From: Dehalococcoidia bacterium
GTDB taxonomy: Bacteria > Chloroflexota > Dehalococcoidia > JAENJB01
Length of the DNA stretch: 10,146 nt
NCBI GenBank assembly: GCA_016844565.1
Contig: JAENJB010000028.1
Coordinates: 1 to 10,146, forward strand
Reading direction: 5' to 3'
Shown: positions 1-6,892 of the stretch, in pieces
Layout of the letters: every line of letters begins with the position of its first letter
How positions within the stretch are numbered: the first letter of the stretch is position 1
Notes under the pieces: model-generated
Seen by the model: only the letters and a program-made list of their open reading frames with translations
Told to the model about the DNA's origin: nothing
The model's database searches: none
Translations under genes and position numbers: made by a program

Positions 1-690
1 TTTGTTTCCGTGGGCAGCATCGTAATCTTCCTCACCACCGCATTCCTGCTTCTTTCCGAGCTGGAGATCAACATCGCCGCCCTTCTGGCCGGCTTCGGCG
101 TGGCAGGCATCGCTATTGGTTTCGGTGCCCAGAACCTGGTGAAAGACCTGATCTCCGGCCTCATTATCACCATGGAGAACCAGTATAACGTGGGTGATGT
201 CATCCGTATCGCAGAAGTGTCCGGCGTGGTGGAATCAGTTAACCTGAGGAGAACTACGCTGAGAGACATGGACGGTGCCCTTCATATTGTTCCCAACGGC
301 GAGATCCGGGTGACCAGCAACTTCACCAAAGTCTGGTCAAGAGCAAATCTGAATATTAGCGTAGCCTACAAGGAAGATGTGGACAGGGTGATGGCCGTAA
401 TCAAGAAGACCTGGGAGGACATGGCACGGGAGCTCCAGTGGGGACCGTCGTTCATTGCGAAGACGCCGGGGCTTCTCCGGGTAGACGAACTGGGCGACTC
501 GGCGGTTGTCATCAAAGTGGCAGGCGAAACACAGCCTCTCAAACAATGGGACGTAATGGCTGAGCTCAGGAGAAGGATTAAGAAGGAATTCGACGCGCAG
601 GGAATCGAGATACCCTGGCCGCACATGAAGGTGTTTATGGGAAAAGAGGAGCAGTCCCAGGCTGGGCCTTCAGCCGATACGCTTCCTTGA
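1..690 (+). CDS. MscS-family small-conductance mechanosensitive channel, 5' end outside window
   Basis: This is a membrane channel that opens under membrane tension and releases solutes during hypo-osmotic shock. The frame is open from base 1 to the TGA at 688-690, giving 229 residues; the GTG at base 10 is only an internal codon, so the start and the first membrane helices lie left of the window. Residues about 5-30 are hydrophobic. Residues 31-50 form the glycine/alanine-rich pore helix of MscS proteins (GFGVAGIAIGFGAQNLVKDL). The beta domain follows, with GDVIRI (65-70), VESVNLRRTTLRD (78-89) and IVPNGEI (96-102). The rest is the alpha/beta vestibule domain, which ends near IPWPHMKVF. The tail after that is short and polar, so no extra domain is fused. 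The last 21 bases overlap the end of coaBC on the other strand. The family is secure; the subtype is not. Confidence 0.93.
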   Translation, partial: FVSVGSIVIFLTTAFLLLSELEINIAALLAGFGVAGIAIGFGAQNLVKDLISGLIITMENQYNVGDVIRIAEVSGVVESVNLRRTTLRDMDGALHIVPNGEIRVTSNFTKVWSRANLNISVAYKEDVDRVMAVIKKTWEDMARELQWGPSFIAKTPGLLRVDELGDSAVVIKVAGETQPLKQWDVMAELRRRIKKEFDAQGIEIPWPHMKVFMGKEEQSQAGPSADTLP

Positions 691-1887
691 AGGTGTGCGC
701 ATCTGTTTCAGGAACGTTTCCACCCTGTCGAGAACCTTCTCAGCCACTTCCCTCTTGGACATCAAGGGCAGATCTTCCACCTTCCCTCTTCTGTCAATGA
801 GTGATACACGGTCGTTGTCGGAGCCGAAGCCGCTTCCCGGCAAAGTGATGTCGTTGGCCACGATAAGGTCCAGATCCTTCTGTTTCAGCTTAGCTCTGGC
901 ATTCACCAGCAGGTTCTCGCTCTCCGCGGCAAACCCCACCTTGATGGGAATGCCCTTCACCTCGGCCAGGATATCGGGTGTCCTGACCAGTTCGAGGTTC
1001 AGAGACATGGCGCCTTTCTTCATCTTGCTCTCCGATACAACTTTAGGCTGGTAGTCCGCCACCGCCGCCGCCATGGTGAGCGCGTCTTTCCCGACTGCTG
1101 CCTTCAAGACGGCCTCCCGCATTTCCACCGCCCTGCCCACTCTCACCACCTTCACCCCGGCGGGGTCCGGCAAGGAGTTGGGCGCCGCCACCAGGGTCAC
1201 GGTGGCCCCCCGGTCACGAGCCGCCTCGGCTATCGCGTAACCCATCTTTCCCGAGGAATGGTTCCCCACGAATCGCACCGGGTCGATGGGCTCCTGAGTG
1301 CCTCCAGCCGTTACCAGTACGGCGCGGCCGGCCAGACCTACGCTCTTGCCCAGCACCTGCCTGATAGCCGCCAGAAGCTCCTCCACCTCTACGAAGCGTC
1401 CCGGCCCCACCCCACCGGAAGCCAGCCTCCCATGAGCGGGGCCAGCGATGTGAAAGCCACGGGCCTTGAGCCGCCGGATGTTGTCCTGGGTAACCGCATT
1501 CTGGTACATGCCGGCGTGCATCGCCGGAGCCACGATTACAGGGGCCTTCGTCGCCAGCACAGTGCAGCAAACCGTGTCATCCGCCATACCCGCCGCCATG
1601 CGAGCAATGATGTCAGCCGTGGCCGGCGCCACAACCACCACATCAGCCCTCTCCGCCAGCGCCACATGCTCGATGCTGAACTCCACATCGGAATCGAACA
1701 TGTCGGTGACCACGGGGCGACCCGTAATCGCCCGGAAGGTCAGGGGCGAAACAAACTCCGTCGCAGCGGGTGTCATCGCCACTTCCACCGTGGCGCCCTC
1801 CTGGGTTAGCTTGCTGGCCAAATCCACCGCCTTGTACGCGGCAATACTGCCCGTCACCCCCAGGACCACCGTCTTCTTTGACAACAT
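670..1887 (-). CDS. coaBC: Bifunctional phosphopantothenoylcysteine decarboxylase / phosphopantothenate-cysteine ligase
   Basis: CoaBC makes 4'-phosphopantetheine in two CoA-synthesis steps: CoaB joins 4'-phosphopantothenate to cysteine using CTP, and the FMN-containing CoaC domain decarboxylates the product. At 405 residues the length is normal. CoaC covers about 1-180, with GVTGSIAAYKA (10-20), the catalytic histidine H74 in IEHVALA, PAMHAGMY (121-128) and ASGGVGPGR (156-164). CoaB follows, with TAGGTQEPIDPVRF (193-206), GNHSSGKMGYAIA (208-220), AAAVADYQPK (273-282) and the KMKK lysines (288-291). The ATG at 1887 is chosen because AGGAGG precedes it by 7 bases; an in-frame start at 1917 would add 10 residues and has no better site. 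It is the last gene of the operon, 30 bases after coaX. By E. coli Dfp numbering, Asn125 is His124 here and Cys158 is Ser157. Function is otherwise secure. Confidence 0.96.
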   Translation of the reverse strand: MLSKKTVVLGVTGSIAAYKAVDLASKLTQEGATVEVAMTPAATEFVSPLTFRAITGRPVVTDMFDSDVEFSIEHVALAERADVVVVAPATADIIARMAAGMADDTVCCTVLATKAPVIVAPAMHAGMYQNAVTQDNIRRLKARGFHIAGPAHGRLASGGVGPGRFVEVEELLAAIRQVLGKSVGLAGRAVLVTAGGTQEPIDPVRFVGNHSSGKMGYAIAEAARDRGATVTLVAAPNSLPDPAGVKVVRVGRAVEMREAVLKAAVGKDALTMAAAVADYQPKVVSESKMKKGAMSLNLELVRTPDILAEVKGIPIKVGFAAESENLLVNARAKLKQKDLDLIVANDITLPGSGFGSDNDRVSLIDRRGKVEDLPLMSKREVAEKVLDRVETFLKQMRTPSRKRIG

Positions 1888-1917
1888 CGGATGCCCTCCT
1901 GCCAGCTCTAGCACCAA

Positions 1918-2685
1918 TCAGGACTTGTTGATATCGTGCACCAGTCGCAAACCGTACAGGGTCAGGTCGGGATTGACAATGTCTATGACCGGGGAGTCTT
2001 TGGCCATAATGCCCGCCAGCCCTCCGGTGGCCACTACCTTCACCTGTCCCCCCATCTCGCGCTTGATGCGGGAGACCACTCCTTCGATAAGCCCGCTGTA
2101 GCCGAAGATGATCCCCGATTGCATGGCCGCTACCGTGTTCTTGCCGATAGCCCGCGGCGGACGCACCATCTCCACGCGAGGCAGCATGGCCGTACGCTGA
2201 AAGAGGGCCTCGGCGGCAATACCGATACCCGGAGCTATCGCCCCTCCGAGATAGTCCCCCTCCTTCGAAACCGCGTCGAAAGTGGTCGCCGTTCCCAAAT
2301 CGATGACAATAAGCGGCCCTCCGTAAAGCCGGTGAGCAGCCGCAGCGTTCACTATCCTGTCGGCACCCACCTCACGCGGGTTCTCCATCTGAATGCGGAC
2401 CCCCGTCTTCACCCCCACCTCCACCACCAGCGGAGCGACACCGCAGTACTCGCGGGACAGCTTTTCGAAAGTCTCCGTCAATGGCGGCACCACGCTGCAT
2501 ATGACGACTTCCTTGATTTCCCCCACAGAGACACCCTTGTTCTGCAGCAGGCCAAGCAGAACAATAGCATACTCGTCAGCCGTGCGGTGAACGCTGGTGG
2601 CCATTCGCCACGTGGCCCGCAACTCTTCCCCCTGGAAGACGCCGGCCACGATATTGGTATTACCTATGTCCAGTGCCAGCAGCAT
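1918..2685 (-). CDS. coaX: Type III pantothenate kinase
   Basis: This enzyme phosphorylates pantothenate, the first and committed step of CoA synthesis. Type III enzymes belong to the acetate kinase/Hsp70 fold, need a monovalent cation and are known not to be inhibited by CoA. The protein has 255 residues, the usual size. It shows the phosphate-binding DIGNTN (6-11, acidic D6), GADR (107-110), DLGTATTFD (129-137), GGAIAPG (147-153), GKNTVAAMQSG (181-191) and ATGG (219-222). The three acidic residues expected around the active site (D6, D109, D129) are present. The ATG at 2685 is preferred because GGAGG lies 5 bases before it. A GTG two codons upstream (2691) would overlap that ribosome binding site, although it would make a GTGA overlap with the nnr stop. 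Only two bases separate the nnr stop from this ATG, so translation is probably coupled. Confidence 0.96.
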   Translation of the reverse strand: MLLALDIGNTNIVAGVFQGEELRATWRMATSVHRTADEYAIVLLGLLQNKGVSVGEIKEVVICSVVPPLTETFEKLSREYCGVAPLVVEVGVKTGVRIQMENPREVGADRIVNAAAAHRLYGGPLIVIDLGTATTFDAVSKEGDYLGGAIAPGIGIAAEALFQRTAMLPRVEMVRPPRAIGKNTVAAMQSGIIFGYSGLIEGVVSRIKREMGGQVKVVATGGLAGIMAKDSPVIDIVNPDLTLYGLRLVHDINKS

Positions 2686-2687
2686 GG

Positions 2688-4289
2688 TCACCTCCGGCCC
2701 GAATCAGTTCCCCGCAACCCCTTTATCGCCAGGGGCAATTGCCCGGTGAGGTCACCGGCCGTCATCCCCATATCGCCGAGCTCCTCTCTCACCTTCTCCC
2801 CCGCCTTGCCGTGAATATAGACGCCGCAGGCCGCCGCCTCGAACGGCGCCAGCCCTTGAGCCAGCAATCCCGCGATGCACCCGGCCAGGACATCGCCGGT
2901 CCCTGCCGAGGCCAGCCCGGGATTGGCAAAGGGGCTCAGAGCTACCCGTCCATCAGCGCCGGCGACAACAGTGTATGCCCCCTTTAGCACTATCGTCTTC
3001 TTCCATTCCTGCGCCTTCTGCCTGGCCGTCTCAACCCTGTTTCTTTGTATCTCAGACACAGGCATCCCCGTCAGGCGTGCCATCTCCCCTGGATGGGGAG
3101 TAACTATAACTTTTTCTGCGAGCTTGCGCCACCACTCATATGTCCGGGAGACCAGATTGAGACCGTCGGCATCCAGCACCAGAGGAATGCGCTGATTGGA
3201 ATGACTTTCCAATAAGGCCAGCTTCACAAACTCAGCGGTGGCCGGATGCTGGCCCAGCCCGCACCCCAGGAGCAAGGCTTCATATTCCGGAAGCGCCTTT
3301 CCAAGCACCTCCGCAGCCGTAGCGCCGATGACGCCCGGTTCCGCCTCAGGAAGAGGCAGATGGGTGGCCTCGATCAGCCTGGCCGCCACGATGGGGTGCA
3401 GACTACGAGCGGCAGCCAGGGTGACCAGCCCGCCGCCGACCCTTAGCGCGCCAGAGCAAGCCAGACAAGCCGCCCCAACATAGCTGACGGAACCGGCCAC
3501 CACCAGCAGTCGCCCGAAAGTCCCCTTATGAGCATCCTTCGGACGCGCCGGAAGGGCCTCTCGCACCCACCCATCGGTGAGCAGGTCCGCCGACAGCGGA
3601 TCAGTCAGACTTGATGGTATACCTATGTCCACAGTCACCAGCCGGCCCACCCTATCGGCGCCGGGAAAGGCGAAAAGGCCAAACTTGGGACACCCCAGCG
3701 TGACGGTCACGTCAGCGTAGGGAGCGACATCGTCCACCTCACCGGTGTCACCGTTCAGGCCGGAAGGCATGTCCACGGCCACAACCAGCGGACGGGAATC
3801 CAGACGCAGTCGGGACTTGACCCTCCTCAGCATCTCCAGTATCCCTCGATAGGGATTCTCGACGGGGCGGCTCATGCCGGTGCCGAAGAGCGCGTCAATC
3901 ACCACGTCCGCCGAGGCTATCTCTCTCTGCAATACCACTCCACCCTCGTCCTCCGAGGCAGAGAAGAAGGGGAGCGCACGCTCCATTACCAACTCCAGGT
4001 TCCTGCCCTTCGGCTTCTTGTTGCCGCCGTAAAGACTTACCTGGAAGCCCCGGTCATGGAGGTGGCGCGCCGCCACCAGACCGTCGCCGCCGTTGTTGCC
4101 AGGCCCCACCAGCACCAGTATGCGCCCCGGTGGAATCGGGGCTTCGCTCAGCAGCTCCTTCACCACCTGCGCCACGCCAAGTCCCGCCTTCTCCATCAGC
4201 ACCTCCCAGGTCAATCCGCCCTCGGCGCAGCGCTTCTCGAGCAGACGCATCTCCTCCGTCGTCACGATCTTCACCCTGGCTGCTCCCAT
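2688..4289 (-). CDS. nnr: Bifunctional NAD(P)H-hydrate epimerase / ADP-dependent NAD(P)H-hydrate dehydratase
   Basis: This repair enzyme restores NADH and NADPH that have become hydrated. The N-terminal epimerase interconverts the R and S hydrates, and the C-terminal ribokinase-fold domain dehydrates the S form using ADP. The protein has 533 residues, normal for the fused YjeF form. The epimerase covers about 1-230: VGPGNNGGDG (61-70), DALFGTG (132-138), VDMPSGLNGDTGE (172-184). The dehydratase covers about 245-525: KGTFGRLLVVAGS (255-267), GCGLG (342-346), DADGLN (373-378), TPHPGEMARL (397-406), KGAYTVVA (436-443) and NPGLASAGTGDVLAG (456-470). The ATG at 4289 shares its A with the TGA of the upstream gene (TGATG) and has a GGGGAGG-type site just before it. 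A TTG one codon earlier is the alternative. Presence in a CoA operon suggests cofactor-maintenance genes expressed together. Confidence 0.95.
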   Translation of the reverse strand: MGAARVKIVTTEEMRLLEKRCAEGGLTWEVLMEKAGLGVAQVVKELLSEAPIPPGRILVLVGPGNNGGDGLVAARHLHDRGFQVSLYGGNKKPKGRNLELVMERALPFFSASEDEGGVVLQREIASADVVIDALFGTGMSRPVENPYRGILEMLRRVKSRLRLDSRPLVVAVDMPSGLNGDTGEVDDVAPYADVTVTLGCPKFGLFAFPGADRVGRLVTVDIGIPSSLTDPLSADLLTDGWVREALPARPKDAHKGTFGRLLVVAGSVSYVGAACLACSGALRVGGGLVTLAAARSLHPIVAARLIEATHLPLPEAEPGVIGATAAEVLGKALPEYEALLLGCGLGQHPATAEFVKLALLESHSNQRIPLVLDADGLNLVSRTYEWWRKLAEKVIVTPHPGEMARLTGMPVSEIQRNRVETARQKAQEWKKTIVLKGAYTVVAGADGRVALSPFANPGLASAGTGDVLAGCIAGLLAQGLAPFEAAACGVYIHGKAGEKVREELGDMGMTAGDLTGQLPLAIKGLRGTDSGRR

Positions 4290-4813
4290 CAACCCTCCCC
4301 GTCCTCTTTCCTTACCGGCGTGTCACCATCACGGTTCCATCCCGACTCCTCGATCCTCCGGCGCATGGCCGCCCAGTGGCTGCCCTGCCAGTAGACCCGC
4401 CGGCACGAGGGGCACTGCATGTACTGGGTGTGGGTGCGGTAGACATGAGGCGGCACCAGGTCCTCCACCTCCTCTCTCCGCCGGGGCAACAGCGTCCGGT
4501 TGCACTCAACGCAGAGGCTGAAAGCGCCGGCATCCTTGAGATTCATCGTCCGCACCAGCTGTCTCAACTGGTACTGGGACCACTCCTGCTCAATCAATAT
4601 CGCCTTGAGGCGGCCGCTGGCGATGACCCGCCTCTTCATTATCTGCCTGTCCCTGGTGACCAGCACCCTTCCTCCACCAAGCGCCAGGTCGATCATCCGG
4701 CGGTCGTCGCCCCCCTTAAAAGAGATAGCGTCATAGCCCATTATCCTGAGCCATCGGGCCAGCTTCGCCACATTGTTGTCCACGATAAACCTGGGCTCCG
4801 GCGCGTTGCTCAC
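4289..4813 (-). CDS. Mut7-C RNase-domain (DUF82) protein with zinc ribbon
   Basis: This 174-residue protein matches the Mut7-C family, a PIN-like nuclease fold fused to a C-terminal zinc ribbon. Members are small bacterial and archaeal proteins named after the C-terminus of nematode MUT-7; their substrates are mostly unknown. The first part has FIVDNNVAKLARWLRIMGYD (9-28), with acidic D12, then the acidic pair D36-D37 and VTRDRQIM (52-59) with D55, which fit a metal-binding nuclease site. Two CxxC pairs (C101/C104 and C134/C137) form the probable zinc ribbon. The polar tail after about 158 is likely disordered. The start is GTG at 4813: a stop lies nine codons upstream with no other usable start, and GGAG sits only 2 bases before, so initiation may depend on coupling to the short frame 4810-4863. 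Family secure, role unknown. Confidence 0.88.
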   Translation of the reverse strand: MSNAPEPRFIVDNNVAKLARWLRIMGYDAISFKGGDDRRMIDLALGGGRVLVTRDRQIMKRRVIASGRLKAILIEQEWSQYQLRQLVRTMNLKDAGAFSLCVECNRTLLPRRREEVEDLVPPHVYRTHTQYMQCPSCRRVYWQGSHWAAMRRRIEESGWNRDGDTPVRKEDGEG

Positions 4814-4863
4814 AGCTCCAGCTTCACGCCCTTCCGGTCAGCCACCTGATATCCGGCGGCCAT
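4810..4863 (-). CDS. Possible 17-residue leader ORF or gene-end remnant coupled to the Mut7-C gene
   Basis: An ATG at 4863 opens a 17-codon frame reading MAAGYQVADRKGVKLEL. Its TGA overlaps the GTG start of the Mut7-C gene in a four-base GTGA. The frame stays open further upstream, through the hairpin at 4897-4917, so this could equally be the last codons of a decayed gene. There is no clear ribosome binding site in front of the ATG. The four-base overlap and the poor site of the downstream gene argue for translational coupling, but a frame this short arises easily by chance. No function can be assigned. Confidence 0.25.
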   Translation of the reverse strand: MAAGYQVADRKGVKLEL

Positions 4864-4896
4864 AACCCACATCCGCGGCAAACAAACAACAGGATG

Positions 4897-4917
4897 GAAA
4901 GGGGCTTTGCCCCTTTC
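4897..4917. terminator. Hairpin, 9-bp perfect stem with TTT loop
   Basis: GAAAGGGGC (4897-4905), TTT loop and GCCCCTTTC (4909-4917) form a perfect stem. Read on the minus strand, the direction of corA transcription, it is followed by a T-rich stretch (TGTTGTTTGTTT, about 4881-4892), not a clean T run. It may end transcription from corA weakly or insulate the operon beyond. Confidence 0.45.
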
Positions 4918-4927
4918 ATAGAATTCT

Positions 4928-4958
4928 TTCCCTCTCTCCTTTCGAAGGAGAGAGGGAA
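4928..4958. repeat. Hairpin, 14-bp perfect stem, probably a dispersed intergenic palindrome
   Basis: TTCCCTCTCTCCTT (4928-4941) and AAGGAGAGAGGGAA (4945-4958) are perfect reverse complements around a TCG loop. It lies 27 bases beyond the corA stop and 10 bases from the second hairpin. No T run follows on either strand, so it fits a dispersed palindromic repeat, or a protein or RNase target, better than a textbook terminator. The flanking AATAAGGGTGAGAG looks like part of the same unit; copy number cannot be judged from one window. Confidence 0.5.
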
Positions 4959-4985
4959 TAAGGGTGAGAGGTTACTCAACAACCT

Positions 4986-5939
4986 CTATATCCAGCGTTT
5001 CCGTCGGAAGTAGTAGAGCATTACTCCGGTGGATAGCAGGGAAAGCGCCATCACTGCGCTGAAGGTCCACAGGCTACCCTCCACCAATCCGCCGGGCAGG
5101 ACGACATTCATACCGTAGATGCCGGATGTCACCATGAAGGGCAGCAGCACGGTGAAGATCACTGTCAGCACCCTGAGCACGGCGTTGACCCGCTCCGTAC
5201 CGAGGGTATAGTCGGTGTCCTTGTACACCTCTATCACCTCACGCAGCTCGTCGAGGGTATGCCATATCTTGTTTATGTGGTCGACGATATCCCCGAAGTA
5301 GACCGTCATGTCCTCTGCGGTGAAGCGCTGCAGCTTCAGCCCGAGGGTCTGGGCTATGTCTCTCATCGGCCATGATATGCGACGCTGCTTGATCAGATCA
5401 CGCCGCAACAATGCCACCGCCGCCCCCATCTCCACGGTCTCGTCAAATACCTTGTCCTCCACCAGGTCCATTCTCTCCAGAAGATTGGTCAGCATCGGGA
5501 ACCAGTAGTCCACCAGCCTGTCTACAATCCGGTACAGCAAATATCCCGTCCCTCGGGTCATATTATCCTGGCGCACCTCTTCGGAAGCCTCGCTTTGCTG
5601 GAAGAACTCCCCTACCGGACGCAACTCCTTCTGGTGAAGAGTAACGAGGTAGTTACTTCCAAGGAAGACGGAGACCTGGCTGGCCACCGTTTGCCGTACT
5701 TCCTGCCTGAAAACGGGGAAGTGAAGGATGAGGAAAACGTACTCCTCGTAATCGTCCACCTTGGGCAACTGGATCCGGCTGAGGCAGTCATCCAGGTCGA
5801 GGGGATGGAATGGGTAGTGTCCCCGCAGGAACTCAATGTCCTTTGGAGTGGGGTCTTCGATATCCATCCAGGTTATGCCGCCCGAGGTGACAAACCTGAT
5901 GTTGGACTGCTCTTTTGCTTCGTTCACTTGAACCGCCAC
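4986..5939 (-). CDS. corA: CorA-family magnesium/divalent metal transporter
   Basis: CorA proteins form homopentameric inner-membrane channels that take up Mg2+ (some homologues carry Co2+, Ni2+ or Zn2+). The 317-residue length is typical. The cytoplasmic funnel domain covers about 1-250, starting with an alpha/beta region (ITWMDIEDPT at 22-31 and the VFL...LVTLH strands to 102), then long helices rich in charged residues. Two membrane helices follow near the C-terminus (about 254-274 and 290-310), with the signature GMN at 276-278 in IYGMNVVLPGG between them. The protein ends in the short basic tail FRRKRWI. The start is GTG at 5939 with AAGGAG six bases upstream. It lies 80 bases after hbd in the same direction, with a 24-base palindrome in the gap, so it may be partly co-transcribed. 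The transported ion cannot be told from sequence. Confidence 0.94.
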   Translation of the reverse strand: MAVQVNEAKEQSNIRFVTSGGITWMDIEDPTPKDIEFLRGHYPFHPLDLDDCLSRIQLPKVDDYEEYVFLILHFPVFRQEVRQTVASQVSVFLGSNYLVTLHQKELRPVGEFFQQSEASEEVRQDNMTRGTGYLLYRIVDRLVDYWFPMLTNLLERMDLVEDKVFDETVEMGAAVALLRRDLIKQRRISWPMRDIAQTLGLKLQRFTAEDMTVYFGDIVDHINKIWHTLDELREVIEVYKDTDYTLGTERVNAVLRVLTVIFTVLLPFMVTSGIYGMNVVLPGGLVEGSLWTFSAVMALSLLSTGVMLYYFRRKRWI

Positions 5940-5960
5940 GGTCAGTCTCCTTCAGATAAG

Positions 5961-5984
5961 GAGGCGCTGGCATGCCAGCGCCTC
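5961..5984. terminator. Perfect 24-base palindrome between hbd and corA
   Basis: GAGGCGCTGGCA (5961-5972) is followed directly by its reverse complement TGCCAGCGCCTC (5973-5984). In RNA this gives a GC-rich 10-bp stem with a four-base loop. It lies between the hbd stop and the corA ribosome binding site. No T run follows on either strand, so it may be a pause or stability element, a weak terminator, or a dimeric repressor site for corA. Confidence 0.5.
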
Positions 5985-6019
5985 GCAGCTACCAGACCTA
6001 TTTTACCACAGTGGAGGAA

Positions 6020-6883
6020 TCAGGCTTTAACTTTGGGGTAGTCGTAAAAGCCCTTGCCGGTCTTGCGGCCCAGCCATCTCGCCAGCACCATCCGCCGCAG
6101 CAGAGGAGGCGCGGCATACCTGGGGTCCTTGAATTCCTCGTACAGGGCGGTGGATATAGAGTAAAGGGTATCCAGACCGATGAGGTCAGCCAGGGCCAGC
6201 GGGCCCATCGGGTGATTCAACCCCAGGGTAACCGCCTGGTCGATGTCCTCCCTGCTGACCGTTCCGCTCTCCAACAACCTGACAGCATCCAGCAGGTAAG
6301 GAGTGAGCAGGCGGTTGACTATGAAACCCGGCGTATCCGGCGAAACGACTACGCTCTTGCCGAGGGACTGGCTGAAGTCGCGCGCTGTGGCGATGGTCTC
6401 CGCACTGGTCAGGATGGTCCTCACCAACTCCACCGGCTTCATTACCGGCACCGGGTTGAAGAAGTGAATGCCCAGTACCTTATCCGGCCGTTTGGTGGCC
6501 ACGGCCATCTCGGTAACTGATAGACATGAGGTATTGCTCGCCAGGATAGCGTCCTTCTGGCAAGCCTGGTCAAGGGCGGCGAAGACCTTCCTCTTCTCCG
6601 CCATATTCTCCACCACGGCCTCGATAACAAGCTGGCAGTCCTTGAACCCCTCCACACTGGTAGTCCCTGATATGCGCTTCAAGGTCGTTGCCTTATCAGC
6701 CTCGGTCATCTTGCCTCGCGACACGGCCCGAGCCAGCGAGCCCTCGATGGAGGCCAGACCCCTCTTCAGCAGCGCCTCGTCTGCCTCTGAAACCACTACG
6801 ATGTAGCCGGCGCGCGCGCAGACCTCAGCAATACCTGATCCCATCTGCCCGCAGCCGACAATGCCCACTTGCTTGACAGCCAT
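6020..6883 (-). CDS. hbd: 3-hydroxybutyryl-CoA dehydrogenase (3-hydroxyacyl-CoA dehydrogenase family)
   Basis: This soluble enzyme interconverts (S)-3-hydroxyacyl-CoA and 3-oxoacyl-CoA using NAD(P), in beta-oxidation or in the reverse direction in butyrate-type pathways. It has 287 residues, the usual length of the short monofunctional form. The Rossmann domain starts with VGIVGCGQMGSGIAE (6-20). The catalytic set is complete and correctly spaced relative to human HADH: S119 (SNTSCLSVTE), H140 (GIHFFNPVPV), E152 (KPVELV) and N190 (DTPGFIVNR). The C-terminal dimer domain has NHPMGPLALADLIGLD (223-238) and LGRKTGKGFYDY (271-282). The ATG at 6883 has AGGGGG about 5 bases before it. The gene begins 9 bases after the enoyl-CoA hydratase stop and is the second gene of that operon. 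Chain-length preference and cofactor cannot be read safely from the sequence. Confidence 0.94.
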   Translation of the reverse strand: MAVKQVGIVGCGQMGSGIAEVCARAGYIVVVSEADEALLKRGLASIEGSLARAVSRGKMTEADKATTLKRISGTTSVEGFKDCQLVIEAVVENMAEKRKVFAALDQACQKDAILASNTSCLSVTEMAVATKRPDKVLGIHFFNPVPVMKPVELVRTILTSAETIATARDFSQSLGKSVVVSPDTPGFIVNRLLTPYLLDAVRLLESGTVSREDIDQAVTLGLNHPMGPLALADLIGLDTLYSISTALYEEFKDPRYAAPPLLRRMVLARWLGRKTGKGFYDYPKVKA

Positions 6884-6892
6884 GGCTACCCC

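Noticed and set aside
1888..1917. Longer N-terminus for coaBC
   Set aside because: The ATG at 1887 has AGGAGG at proper spacing and gives the canonical N-terminus right before GVTGSIAAYK.
1936..2814. Plus-strand frame of 292 codons
   Set aside because: It runs antisense to coaX and the end of nnr, both of which have complete family motifs; its composition (many His, Arg, Pro) is typical of a shadow frame in GC-rich DNA.
4130..4849. Plus-strand frame of 239 codons
   Set aside because: It is antisense to the Mut7-C gene and the start of nnr, with Pro/Ser/Arg-rich shadow composition and no recognisable motif.
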